64,000 nt of DNA from Marinomonas spartinae. Lineage in GTDB: Bacteria > Pseudomonadota > Gammaproteobacteria > Pseudomonadales > Marinomonadaceae. The stretch covers positions 40,986 to 104,985 of the forward strand of contig NZ_JAEMUI010000019.1 in assembly GCF_016461715.1 (NCBI RefSeq), in the 5' to 3' direction. The position numbers were made by a program, and so were the translations under genes. Positions 9,697-18,786 of this stretch are shown here, piece after piece. Below the pieces are notes generated by a model, which made no database searches, was not told the origin of the DNA, and saw nothing but the letters and a program-made list of their open reading frames with translations. The first letter of the stretch is position 1; each line of letters begins with the position of its first letter.

Positions 9697-11046
9697 ATGA
9701 CAACCTTATCAACTCGTTCTTGCGTTTTATTTAAAGCAAGTGTGGTCGCTTTGGCGGTAGCGTCGGCTTCTAGCGCTTACTCAGCGGGCTTTGCTTTAAA
9801 TGATCATAGTACGACGGCATCAGGAACCGCTTTAGCTGGTGCTGCAGCTTCTGGTGAAGATATCTCTTTTAGTTACTGGAACCCCGCCCTTTTTCTGAAT
9901 GCCAAGAAAAATACCTTTTATGTATCCGGTGCGTATGTTATGCCAAAAATGGACGTAACGAATATTCAGGCAAAGGATGCGGCTCCTGCTCTAGTAGGTG
10001 GTCCAACAAATTTAGCGACCTCTTCAGCGTCAAACAGTAATTCTGTCGATAATGCCCTTATTCCTGCTTTCTACTATGCAATGCCTTTGTCTGAGGACAC
10101 GGTGGCTGGGGTCTCTTTAAATGCGCCCTTTGGTTTGTCTGGGGACTATGGTAATACTTGGCCTGGTCGTTTTCATGCGACTGAAACGTCTTTAAAAGAC
10201 ATTGCTTTAGCCTTTTCAGTTGCTCATAAAGTAAATGATTGGTTTTCTGCTGGTGCCAGTGTGCAAGTCCATCGTGCTCATGTTGTGTTAGCCTCTGCCG
10301 TGGGAACGGCTAATCCTAATGCGGGAGGTGAAGGGCTGGGTAAGATTAAAGCTGCGGCCACCGGATATGGGTTCAGTTTGGGGGTGTTAATGGAGCCCAT
10401 TAAAGGAACCCGTATCGGTATTGGTTATCGAAGCAAAGTGAAATTTGATTTCAAAGGTGGGGTTAAGTACGACAATGTTGCTGGGGTAAACCAAGGTCTT
10501 GCTAAACTGGGAGCGGGCTATCAGTTGGTAAATACAAGCGCTGAAGATAGCCTTAAATTTCCTGATGTGCTAACCATCAGTTTGGATCAAACCTTAACGA
10601 ATAAGCTGCGTCTTGGCTTAAGTGCAATACACACAGGTTGGAGTTCAATGAAGGATGGTTTAAATATTAAGTTTGGTAGTAATCAGCCGAACTCTGTCCT
10701 TACTTTTGGCTTTGATGATGAGTGGATGTATTCAGCAGGTTTAACTTACGATTATTCCGAAGCTTGGACATTGCGCACTGGTATTGCTATGGATAACACA
10801 CCTGTGACAGATAAATACCGTTCAGCAAGAACGCCAGATGGTAATCGTAAGTGGTACTCCGTGGGCGCGACTTACCACATTGATGAGTCCAGTTCCGCTT
10901 CTTTTGCTTATACCTATGTTGCTATAGAAAATGTGAGTGTGAATCGTGATGGTACTTTGCCAGAGGATAGGTCAAGAGGGTCTTATAGCGCCGATTATGA
11001 CTCTTCTGCGAATGTAGTTTCCTTGGCTTACACGAAAGCGTTTTAG
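9697..11046 (+). CDS. FadL/OmpP1-family outer membrane transporter
   Basis: Predicted beta-barrel channel for long-chain fatty acids or hydrophobic aromatics. The start ATG at 9697 is preferred over 9685 because GGAG (9687-9690) lies 6 nt before it; the product is then 449 residues. It has a signal peptide (LFKASVVALAVASASSAYS, cleavage before AGFAL), the FadL N-terminal hatch region (AGFALNDHSTTASGTALAGA followed by FSYWNPAL), and ends in the aromatic residue F as outer membrane barrels do. It is monocistronic between a structured leader and a strong terminator at 11133. The substrate cannot be told from sequence; the aromatic catabolism further right makes aromatic uptake as possible as fatty acids. 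Confidence 0.88.
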   Translation: MTTLSTRSCVLFKASVVALAVASASSAYSAGFALNDHSTTASGTALAGAAASGEDISFSYWNPALFLNAKKNTFYVSGAYVMPKMDVTNIQAKDAAPALVGGPTNLATSSASNSNSVDNALIPAFYYAMPLSEDTVAGVSLNAPFGLSGDYGNTWPGRFHATETSLKDIALAFSVAHKVNDWFSAGASVQVHRAHVVLASAVGTANPNAGGEGLGKIKAAATGYGFSLGVLMEPIKGTRIGIGYRSKVKFDFKGGVKYDNVAGVNQGLAKLGAGYQLVNTSAEDSLKFPDVLTISLDQTLTNKLRLGLSAIHTGWSSMKDGLNIKFGSNQPNSVLTFGFDDEWMYSAGLTYDYSEAWTLRTGIAMDNTPVTDKYRSARTPDGNRKWYSVGATYHIDESSSASFAYTYVAIENVSVNRDGTLPEDRSRGSYSADYDSSANVVSLAYTKAF

Positions 11047-11132
11047 GTTTTAGATAATCGTTCAAAGCTTGCTGTTTTCAGCTTTTTACGAGTTTTACCC
11101 TTAATGATGATAGGTTGAGAAATAAGTTGATC

Positions 11133-11166
11133 AAAGCCTGAGTATTAATAATGCTCAGGCTTTTTT
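11133..11166 (+). terminator. Rho-independent terminator after the FadL-type gene
   Basis: Stem AAAGCCTGAG/CTCAGGCTTT with an 11-base loop and a T run. Confidence 0.88.
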
Positions 11167-11240
11167 GTCTTTTTTCTCTTGAAAAGTAAGATAGCTATGT
11201 CTGATAAAGATTTTGGAAGCGGTGACCCTTATCAGTTAGG

Positions 11241-13529
11241 TTAGCGAACTAGTCGTAAGTGCTTTGCTTTGGCGTGATTGTTTTCTGTCCATTCTGTCAT
11301 GGGAGCTGGCTTGCCAAAATAGTAGCCTTGCATAATATGGCAGCCTAAGCTGATGAGTGTGTCCGCTTGCTCTTTGCTTTCTATTCCCTCTGCGATGACT
11401 TTCATGTTAAGCGATTGAGCAAGTTGAATGGTTGACTTAACAATATCTAGGTGGCGTTGGTCGTCAGGCAAAGGTGATACAAAGCGTCGGTCTATTTTCA
11501 AGATTTTTGCGGGGATATCAATTAATTGTCCTAATGAAGCGAGACCCGTACCAAAATCATCAATAGCAATGATAAAGCCATATTGCGATAGGGCTTTGAG
11601 ACGCTTGTGAACAATCGGGTGGGTCATAACAGAGCTGGTTTCCGTAATTTCTAATTCAAGCATTTTGCCTAGCCAAGGATGGTCTGCAGATAAGGACATT
11701 AAATGGGCAAAAAATACATCGTTCATCAACTCTTGACCCGCTAAATTGAAGGCAACAGGCGTATAGATCTTTTCTTTGTGCCATTCCGATAAAATCGGGA
11801 TGAGAGAGCGAAGTAAGTTTTCTGCAAGCGTGGGTAAAAGCCCCAGCTTTTCTGCTAAATAGATAAATGCCATAGGGGAAACAAAGGAACCATCTGCTTT
11901 CTGCCAACGAGCAAGTGCTTCAAATGAGCAGATATAACCGTCCTGTCCAACTTGAGGTTGTAACCATAAAACAATGTTGTTGCATTTTATGGCGTTGCTT
12001 AATTCAAGCCCAAGCTGATGTTCTTCTACTAATTTGTCTTCAAGCTGGTTGTTGTAATAAGAAATACGCTCAGCACTGGATGAGTATTCCAAAGCCATTT
12101 CACAGCGATCAAGCAATTCTTCCGCACTTTTTCCATCTGTTTGGTAATAAGAAACACCTACTTGATAATCCATATTTAATAGATTGCCATCCATTTTTAT
12201 TTGATCGGGTAGGGTGGACTTAATCAGGGCGGATAGATTGCGTTTGATTAAATAGGTTTGCCCAAGGGGGACAAAACAGGCGAACTTCACGCCTCGAAGA
12301 CGACAGATAAAGGTTTGATCAGAGAGCTTGTTTTTGAGGATTTTGGCGAAACTTAAGATGAGACGGTTGGCATTGTCTTTACCATATTGCTTATTAAGCA
12401 ACTTAAACTGACTAATGCGTATAATGATCATAGCACCAGAATAATGAGCCCTTTCCGCAGTTAGTTTGTTATTCACCTGCTGACAAAAGTACTTCACATT
12501 GGGTAGCAGGGTGAGTGTATCAAAATTCGTTAATCGGGAGTTGGTTTGTTGGGAGCTTTCCAGTTGTTGTTTTAAGGCTTTGATCTGTGAAATATCTTGT
12601 AAATGCAAGATATAGTGACCATGATTCGTCAGGCTGACTCTATGCATTTCAATCAGCGTACTAGGATTTGCTTTTAGCGAACATTCCCGCGTGTTCGATT
12701 GCCAAAAGTAGCGTTCCGATCGGTCTTCGGTGGGCGTCAGCCAGTGTTGTACCTGACTGTTTTCAATTTTGTTTTGCTGGCTTTCTGAGCTGCAAAGTAG
12801 CTGTCTTGCCAGTTCGTTCACTTTTAAAATTTTTCCAGCCTTATTGCAGAGCATTGTTGGTGTTCCTGTATGCTCGAAAATCTCTTCATATAGTGTGTTG
12901 TTACGATTGAGTTTGCGATACAAGGATTCTAAATGCGTGGTATTACTTTCAAGCGTATACACCATTCGCGACACAGCAAAGGGTAAGCCAAAATTTAGTG
13001 TTACAAAGGTAAGCAGTTGAAAATAAAACGAAGTAAATTCGGGTAGCATGGCATCGCTCGTTTGTTCTAAAGAGCGTGACGCGTGTACAACAAGGTAAAA
13101 AGAAGCAATATTGGCAATGCTGATAGCTAATGTCGTACGAAAATTAAAGAATAAACGAGTTATTAGGGGCAAGGAGTACAGTGAAAGCAGTCCGAACTTA
13201 ACGGCATTATTGTTAGTGGTCGTCGTTATAAGCAAGATGCCAGTGGTCATCATAATGATTAAAAAAAGTACTGAAACAGTGAAAGTATAGCGACGACAAT
13301 ATACTAAAAGCCCAATTAAAATGGCTAAATAGCTGCTATTGATGGTAAGAAAAAACGCTTTTCCTTCAAACTCCGGAATAAGCAGACTGTTTATTTCAAC
13401 AAACAAGAACACTAGTAGTGTCACAACGATCAGGATTTTAAGGGCACTCTGCTGAAACGTTATCTTGCTATGCTGGTGCTGTTTTTCGGGTTCAATTAAA
13501 AAAAAAGCTTTCAAAAAGTCAATTAACAT
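11241..13529 (-). CDS. Membrane GGDEF/EAL protein, probable c-di-GMP phosphodiesterase
   Basis: 762 residues. Residues about 25-190 form roughly six hydrophobic segments; about 210-315 resemble a PAS-like segment; 330-490 are a GGDEF domain starting NFDTLTLLPN; 500-750 are an EAL domain. The GGDEF signature is replaced by RLRGVKF, so diguanylate cyclase activity is unlikely. The EAL motifs are complete: FEALARWQ, ELEITETS, AIDDFGTGLASLG, KIDRRFV, AEGIES and QGYYFGKP. The best prediction is a membrane sensor that degrades c-di-GMP, perhaps with GTP sensing by the dead GGDEF domain. It is transcribed alone, convergent with the FadL-type gene. Confidence 0.9.
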   Translation of the reverse strand: MLIDFLKAFFLIEPEKQHQHSKITFQQSALKILIVVTLLVFLFVEINSLLIPEFEGKAFFLTINSSYLAILIGLLVYCRRYTFTVSVLFLIIMMTTGILLITTTTNNNAVKFGLLSLYSLPLITRLFFNFRTTLAISIANIASFYLVVHASRSLEQTSDAMLPEFTSFYFQLLTFVTLNFGLPFAVSRMVYTLESNTTHLESLYRKLNRNNTLYEEIFEHTGTPTMLCNKAGKILKVNELARQLLCSSESQQNKIENSQVQHWLTPTEDRSERYFWQSNTRECSLKANPSTLIEMHRVSLTNHGHYILHLQDISQIKALKQQLESSQQTNSRLTNFDTLTLLPNVKYFCQQVNNKLTAERAHYSGAMIIIRISQFKLLNKQYGKDNANRLILSFAKILKNKLSDQTFICRLRGVKFACFVPLGQTYLIKRNLSALIKSTLPDQIKMDGNLLNMDYQVGVSYYQTDGKSAEELLDRCEMALEYSSSAERISYYNNQLEDKLVEEHQLGLELSNAIKCNNIVLWLQPQVGQDGYICSFEALARWQKADGSFVSPMAFIYLAEKLGLLPTLAENLLRSLIPILSEWHKEKIYTPVAFNLAGQELMNDVFFAHLMSLSADHPWLGKMLELEITETSSVMTHPIVHKRLKALSQYGFIIAIDDFGTGLASLGQLIDIPAKILKIDRRFVSPLPDDQRHLDIVKSTIQLAQSLNMKVIAEGIESKEQADTLISLGCHIMQGYYFGKPAPMTEWTENNHAKAKHLRLVR

Positions 13530-13667
13530 CGATTAACTTCATACACAGATGGAAGGATTTACTAAATAAGATTAGAGGCTACCGAAAAAAGAGTCTAATG
13601 ACTATCATGTTTTTTGTTTATAACTGTATTTTTTAGAAACTATGCCTGTAATGAATGGTATTTCCCT

Positions 13668-13787
13668 ATGATGAGGGCTTTAGGGGAAGAGCTTTGTGTG
13701 ATTGACATTGAAAACCAAGCGATTAGTGCTTTGCCAATATTTGTTTTTACTACTGGCTATCGTCAGTATGCCTCAGAATCTATATGA
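13668..13787 (+). pseudogene. Possible LytTR-type response regulator fragment
   Basis: A 39-codon ORF whose end, ALPIFVFTTGYRQYASESI, resembles the receiver segment of LytTR regulators (PxIIFTTAYDxYALxAF). The resemblance is short and from memory, and nothing else of such a gene remains in 13530-13858, which otherwise shows no features. Confidence 0.25.
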
Positions 13788-13858
13788 CTAGGGAAGGATC
13801 ATAAGAGAGAGCTTGGAAAGTCCTCTCTTGTTAAAGGTCTAAACAGTCAGAAAAGCCT

Positions 13859-14443
13859 CTACTGACTACACTGGGTATGAAAATTGTTCGTCATTAAGTT
13901 TTTTAAATCATAAGAGCAGGCATTTTCGCGTATAAGGTCTTTTCCTTCCCAAGAGACACTCATGGAAGAAGGAACTTGCTGACGATAACTTGGAATAAAG
14001 CGATATGCTGCGATGACATCAACACTGGAGTGTGGTCCTACTTGTACACTTTGGCCGATGAGTCGTTGACGGGTTTCTGCATTATATAAGGTGTAATCCG
14101 TCGTGTATTCCCGAGAGCCATTGTTATGATTAAAGTTGAGCCAAATCTTGCGATAGGTTTGTGGTTGCGAGGTCGGGTTATCTAAACGCAATCGAGTATA
14201 AATAATCTGAGATTTGGAAAAGCTAGGTCTGATCTCTTGGGAGACTTTTACATAGCTCATCCCTTGGGTTTGCCAGGGCATGTTCGCACCAAATGAGGCT
14301 TCGACTATCTCGATATTTTGGTGTTGAAACAGTCCATTAATATAAGAGACTAGATCCTTTGTCGGTGCATAGAGTGCGAGTAGGGCTAAAGTGCCAATGA
14401 TGAGTTGATTAAAGTAGCGTCTTGGTTTTGCGATGCCAATCAT
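13859..14443 (-). CDS. Membrane-anchored protein of unknown function, probable SOS gene
   Basis: I do not recognise the family. The ATG at 14443 is preferred over the GTG at 14449, since GAGG lies 8 nt before it; the product is 194 residues. One hydrophobic segment (about residues 12-30, FNQLIIGTLALLALYAP) would anchor it in the inner membrane, with a periplasmic domain of about 160 residues rich in beta-prone sequence (FSKSQIIYTRLRLDN, YRKIWLNFNHNN) and two late cysteines (ACSYD, TQCSQ) that could form a disulfide. Two perfect LexA boxes lie 25-62 bases upstream of the start, so expression is expected after DNA damage. Functions such as a division inhibitor or envelope stress factor are only guesses. 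Confidence 0.8.
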   Translation of the reverse strand: MIGIAKPRRYFNQLIIGTLALLALYAPTKDLVSYINGLFQHQNIEIVEASFGANMPWQTQGMSYVKVSQEIRPSFSKSQIIYTRLRLDNPTSQPQTYRKIWLNFNHNNGSREYTTDYTLYNAETRQRLIGQSVQVGPHSSVDVIAAYRFIPSYRQQVPSSMSVSWEGKDLIRENACSYDLKNLMTNNFHTQCSQ

Positions 14444-14467
14444 ATCCACAACCTCAATAAGTCAAAT

Positions 14468-14487
14468 TACTGTTTGTTTATACAGTA
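14468..14487 (-). promoter_or_regulatory. LexA (SOS) box 1
   Basis: TACTGT-TTGTTTAT-ACAGTA, a full match to the gammaproteobacterial LexA consensus CTGT-N8-ACAG with flanking TA on both sides. Starts 25 bases before the start codon of the minus-strand gene. Confidence 0.9.
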
Positions 14488-14505
14488 CTGTATATAAAAA
14501 CAGTA
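14486..14505 (-). promoter_or_regulatory. LexA (SOS) box 2
   Basis: TACTGT-ATATAAAA-ACAGTA, a second full match sharing its first two bases with box 1; the centres are 18 bases apart. The rest of 14506-14810 is AT-rich, with one inverted repeat (CCACAG/CTGTGG, about 14650-14675) and no ORF. Confidence 0.9.
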
Positions 14506-14810
14506 AAGATGTATACTATTAAGTGATATTTCGTTCAAAAATTATCCGAATTAATGCAACACCCTTGATAAATCAAAAGAAATAAAATTTCTTAAAATAA
14601 TGTTTGATTTTGAGTAAGTTGTTGAATAACAAATAATTATTGATGATTCCCACAGCCTTCTTCACGGATTCTGTGGACAATAAAAATAGGCTGATTCGTT
14701 TTTGATTACGTGGTCAGGAAAAGAGCAATTTTTCCACGAAATGCAGATTTAATGGCAATATTAAGGCCAATCTTTATAATGCAGGCCAATAAAAATGAGT
14801 GAGGCTGAGT

Positions 14811-15989
14811 GTGGATAAACGAGATGTAGTGATCATTGGAGCAGGGGCGTCAGGGTTAATGTGTGCCGCGACGGCAGCGTATCGTGGTAAACGTGTTTTG
14901 CTCCTAGATCACGCCAATAAAGCAGGAAAAAAAATCCTTATGTCAGGCGGTGGTCGTTGTAACTTTACCAATATGGATGCCGCCCCCAAGCATTTCTTAT
15001 CTGACAACCCACATTTTTGTATTTCGGCGTTACGTCGTTTTTCGTCACAAGATTTTGTCGATCTAGTTGACCGTCATGGTCTGGATTATGTGGAAAAGAC
15101 TCCAGGGCAGTTATTTTGTGAACATTCTGCAAAAGACTTGCTAGCGATCTTACTGACCGAACTAGAGTGGTCTGGCGCAGAGCTTAAGCTCAATACTAAA
15201 ATCCATCATATCGATTTCCAAGACGGATATACGGTACTTAAAACCAATCAAGGTGATATCACGTGTGATTCTTTGGTAATTGCGACAGGGGGCTTGTCCA
15301 TTCCCACTATGGGGGCGACGGGATTTGGTTATGAGATTGCCAAACAAGTAGGCCATGATATTCTGCCTACTAGGGCGAGTTTAGTACCAATTACTGTACA
15401 GCCAGAACGCAAAGCACAATTTGCCGAATTGTCCGGCATCGCCTGTGATATTACGGCCACCGCCAACGGCATCACTTTTCAAGAACCTATGCTATTCACA
15501 CATCGCGGCGTGAGTGGCCCATCGATTCTGCAAATTACCAACTTCTGGCAACCCGGCGAGGCGCTAAGCATTAATATCGCCCCAAGTTTATCGTTAGATG
15601 GTTTACTTGCTGTCCGCCAAAACACACCAAAGAAAAGCTACGAAGGTGTTTTATCGAACTTATTGCCAAAACGGTTGGTGGAGTTGATAAAAACTGAGTT
15701 CCCTTGGTTGAATGAACGCAGTGCACAAACTTCCAATGATCAAATCGACAGTTTGTTCCAGTATCTGTCGAATTTTGATATTGCACCCAATGGTACCGAA
15801 GGCTACCGCACCGCCGAAGTGACGTTGGGTGGTGTGAACACTAATGAGGTGTCATCCAAAACCTTTGAGTCACAAAAACAAAAAGGGCTGTATTTTATAG
15901 GGGAAGTGCTCGATGTTACAGGATGGCTCGGTGGCTATAATTTCCAGTGGGCGTGGGCCAGCGGATTTTGTGCTGGTCAGTATGCTTAA
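14811..15989 (+). CDS. BaiN/HI0933-family flavoprotein (NAD(P)/FAD-dependent oxidoreductase)
   Basis: A FAD-binding protein of the HI0933/YhiN family, whose physiological reaction is largely unknown in proteobacteria. The dinucleotide-binding motif VVIIGAGASGLMCAATAAYRG is at the N-terminus, followed by the family signature KILMSGGGRCNFTN and the C-terminal FIGEVLDVTGWLGGYNFQWA. A GTG start at 14811 is preferred, since TGAGG lies 6 nt before it; an in-frame GTG at 14799 is the alternative. Length (392) is normal. It is a single gene in a poorly conserved setting. Confidence 0.88.
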   Translation: MDKRDVVIIGAGASGLMCAATAAYRGKRVLLLDHANKAGKKILMSGGGRCNFTNMDAAPKHFLSDNPHFCISALRRFSSQDFVDLVDRHGLDYVEKTPGQLFCEHSAKDLLAILLTELEWSGAELKLNTKIHHIDFQDGYTVLKTNQGDITCDSLVIATGGLSIPTMGATGFGYEIAKQVGHDILPTRASLVPITVQPERKAQFAELSGIACDITATANGITFQEPMLFTHRGVSGPSILQITNFWQPGEALSINIAPSLSLDGLLAVRQNTPKKSYEGVLSNLLPKRLVELIKTEFPWLNERSAQTSNDQIDSLFQYLSNFDIAPNGTEGYRTAEVTLGGVNTNEVSSKTFESQKQKGLYFIGEVLDVTGWLGGYNFQWAWASGFCAGQYA

Positions 15990-16220
15990 TTTTTATTGTG
16001 ACAAAACCCTCAGGGATATCGACTGTAGTCATTTCTTGCTGAGTGTGAGCAGATGCCTAAAAAATTCTATCTAATTGATATTTATATATATTGTTTGCAT
16101 TTTGGCCTGTCTTAGCTGCTTTTAATGCTCTTTAGTTCAAAATGATCTTTATTTCATTTTTAATATTCTTTTAGTTTATATATAATCCACAGCCAAATCT
16201 TAATTATCTGGAGAGCGTCC

Positions 16221-17240
16221 ATGTGTCGATTAGTGACTCTGATTGCTTTGGTGTTGTGTGGCTGGAGTAGTTTGGTGTCCGCCGCTGTCAAGTCCCTCGA
16301 AATTGGCTATATGCCGATTATTCCGGTCTCCCAAGCGTTTGTCGTTTTGGAAAGTGATGCCTTAAAGAAGGCTGGTGTTAGTGACCCTAAGTTGTATCAA
16401 TTTCAAAATGGCCCCGCGATTGTACAAGCACTTTTGGCTGGACAGTTGGACGTTGCGTATCTTGGTATTGGGCCAGCGATGGTCGCACGTGCCAAAGGGG
16501 CGGATATCAAAGTAGTTGCTTCTGATATTGTTGAACAGATCAGTATGGTCGCCTTGGGCAAGTTGGCGCCTTATTTTAAAAACGGCGATGCCAAAACGGC
16601 ATTTGCTCGTTTCAAGGCGGCGACTGGTCGTAAAGCGGTTATTTCTACCTTCCCTCGAGGGTCTGTTCCAGAAACCGTGCTGCAGTACTGGTTGCAAAAA
16701 CAGTTGGGTATGAGTCGTGATGAGATTAACGCCAACATTGATATTATTTACCAAGGTACTGCTCAGGTTCAACAGTCACTGATGACAGATGCGGTAGACG
16801 GAGCGGCGATTTTGGAGCCTGTGGTTAGCATCGTACTTGATCGTAGGCCGGATGCGAAAGTTGTGGCGTCTGGCTCTGCTATGTTTCCTCACCAACCTGG
16901 AGCTGTATTGGTTGTGCGTGAATCTTTGATTAAGCAGCATCCTGAAGTGGTGAAAGCTTTGGTGAAAGCACACATAGCGGCAACCAACGAATTACGCAAT
17001 CATCCAGAGAAGGCTGAAAAAGCCGTTGGCAAATATGTCGGTGGTGGCCGTCTACCGGAAAACATTGTGTTAACTGCCTTAAAGAACTCTGCGGATCATT
17101 TCCAAGCCGATCCAAATACCATCATCGATGGCACTCGTACCATGCGTGATTTTCAAGCTAGTCAAGGCACGCTTAAGGCGAATTTGAATCTTAAAGCCTT
17201 GTTTGATGTTAGCTTCTATAACGAGTTAACTAAGGAGTAA
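16221..17240 (+). CDS. ABC transporter substrate-binding protein, nitrate/sulfonate/taurine (SsuA/TauA) type
   Basis: Periplasmic binding protein with a signal peptide (about residues 1-21, ending SLVSAA) and the SsuA/THI5-like fold: LEIGYMPIIPVSQAFVVLES, NGPAIVQALLAGQLDVAYLGIGPAM, GAAILEPVVSIVLDRRPDAKVV. It is the first gene of a binding protein-permease-ATPase-DsrE operon; the permease starts 10 bases later. The ligand could be a sulfonate, taurine, nitrate or a pyrimidine precursor; the adjoining DsrE-like protein favours a sulfur compound. No riboswitch was seen in 15990-16220. Confidence 0.88.
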   Translation: MCRLVTLIALVLCGWSSLVSAAVKSLEIGYMPIIPVSQAFVVLESDALKKAGVSDPKLYQFQNGPAIVQALLAGQLDVAYLGIGPAMVARAKGADIKVVASDIVEQISMVALGKLAPYFKNGDAKTAFARFKAATGRKAVISTFPRGSVPETVLQYWLQKQLGMSRDEINANIDIIYQGTAQVQQSLMTDAVDGAAILEPVVSIVLDRRPDAKVVASGSAMFPHQPGAVLVVRESLIKQHPEVVKALVKAHIAATNELRNHPEKAEKAVGKYVGGGRLPENIVLTALKNSADHFQADPNTIIDGTRTMRDFQASQGTLKANLNLKALFDVSFYNELTKE

Positions 17241-17250
17241 TGGTTCCCTC

Positions 17251-18033
17251 ATGGTATTAAAGACTGACTCTTTAACACGCTCTCGATGGGGGCGTGCCTT
17301 GCTGGGATTTATCGGAGTCGCGGCATTTGTCATGTTATGGAAATACGCTCAATCAGCAGGTTGGGCGGCACCAGGGACGATACCAGATCCGTTTAGTTTA
17401 CCACAAGCGTTGGCCGATGAGTGGACCTCTGGGCGTTTGCTGCCGGCGGTACTTTCTAGCTTGATTCACTACAGTTGGGGGTTGGCAATTGGCACGTTTC
17501 TTGGCTTCATGGTGGGCACCTTAACAGCATCCTCATTGTTGCTAGACGCGTTGCATGCTTGGCTGGCACGTATTCTACGGCCGATTCCTCCATTGGCTTG
17601 GGTTGTCTTTGCTATTGCCTGGTTCAAAGTTAGCCATGCAGGGGCGGCGTTTGTTATTGCCATTGGCGTGTTCTGGGTGAACTACTTTGCAACGTATTCA
17701 GCGGTACGTAATGTGGACCCTCGTTTTTATGAATTGGCCAATGCGTTTGGTCAAAATGGTCATTTACGGCAAGCGCTTCAAGTAACCTTGCCTGGTGCCG
17801 CAACCGGTATTTTCTCTGGTATTCGAACCGGTATTGGACAAGCCTGGATGACGTTAATCGCTGCTGAATTGCTGGGGGTTCCCGGTATGGGGCAGGAAAT
17901 GAATTCGGCTGCTGGTGTCGGGGCTTACAATGTTGTTGTGGTTTACATGCTGGTTATTTCTCTGGTTTACACCCTGAGCGATACATTGTTTGGTTTGATT
18001 GAAAAGCGAGTGTTGAAATGGCGCCCATCCTAA
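17251..18033 (+). CDS. ABC transporter permease, SsuC/TauC type
   Basis: 260 residues with about six membrane spans (GRALLGFIGVAAFVMLW first) and the cytoplasmic coupling loop YELANAFGQNGHLRQALQVTLPGAATGIFSGIRTGIG, which contains the conserved EAA-type motif. It overlaps the ATPase gene by 16 bases, implying translational coupling. Confidence 0.92.
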   Translation: MVLKTDSLTRSRWGRALLGFIGVAAFVMLWKYAQSAGWAAPGTIPDPFSLPQALADEWTSGRLLPAVLSSLIHYSWGLAIGTFLGFMVGTLTASSLLLDALHAWLARILRPIPPLAWVVFAIAWFKVSHAGAAFVIAIGVFWVNYFATYSAVRNVDPRFYELANAFGQNGHLRQALQVTLPGAATGIFSGIRTGIGQAWMTLIAAELLGVPGMGQEMNSAAGVGAYNVVVVYMLVISLVYTLSDTLFGLIEKRVLKWRPS

Positions 18034-18749
18034 ATATTGATCGTCTGAGTTATCACTATGGTAACAATCCAAACCCTGTATTTACTGATTTGGATCTGCG
18101 GGTCGAAAAAGATGAATTCATTGCGGTAGTGGGGGGCTCTGGTGTTGGTAAATCGACGCTGCTTCGTTGTGTAGCGGGCCTTGCTAAGGCGAGCCACGGC
18201 ACTATCTCACTCAATGTTGAGGAGAATGATACCCGACGTTCTCGCGGTATTGTGTTTCAAGATGGTCGCTTGATGCCTTGGCGTCGATTACGCAGTAATG
18301 TTGCTTATGGCCTAAAAGGACTTAATCTGACGACAGAAGAAAAGCGTGCCCGAGTGGATGATGTGCTAAAACTGGCTCGACTGGAAGAGCTGGCGGATCG
18401 TTGGCCGCATCAATTATCAGGTGGGCAAGTTCAGCGTGGTGGGATTGCCAGAGCATTAGCAGTCAAACCTCATTTGTTATTAATGGATGAGCCGTTCAGT
18501 GCGGTAGATGCTATCACCCGTCAACATTTGCAAGATCAGTTGTTGGCAATTTGGGAAAAAACACGTAAAGCGGTGATGTTTATCACCCATGACATTGAAG
18601 AAGCTGTATATTTAGCAGATCGAGTGGTCGTGTTATCTGGCTCGCCTGCAAAAATTGTATTAGATCAACGTATTGAACTGCCTCGTCCTCGTCGCCGAGG
18701 TTCCGATGCGCTACAAAAATTGGCTCAAGATATCGCGAATACACTTTAA
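18018..18749 (+). CDS. ABC transporter ATPase, SsuB/TauB type
   Basis: 243 residues with Walker A GGSGVGKST, Q-loop VFQDGRLMPW, signature LSGGQVQRGG, Walker B HLLLMDEP and H-loop FITHD. Energises the importer encoded by the two preceding genes. Confidence 0.94.
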   Translation: MAPILNIDRLSYHYGNNPNPVFTDLDLRVEKDEFIAVVGGSGVGKSTLLRCVAGLAKASHGTISLNVEENDTRRSRGIVFQDGRLMPWRRLRSNVAYGLKGLNLTTEEKRARVDDVLKLARLEELADRWPHQLSGGQVQRGGIARALAVKPHLLLMDEPFSAVDAITRQHLQDQLLAIWEKTRKAVMFITHDIEEAVYLADRVVVLSGSPAKIVLDQRIELPRPRRRGSDALQKLAQDIANTL

Positions 18750-18786
18750 TTTTAGAAAGACACTTTCATTTTAGAAGGATACCGTG

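Noticed and set aside
15990..16220. A riboswitch upstream of the ABC transporter
   Set aside because: I see no conserved TPP, SAM or cobalamin riboswitch core, only AT-rich sequence.
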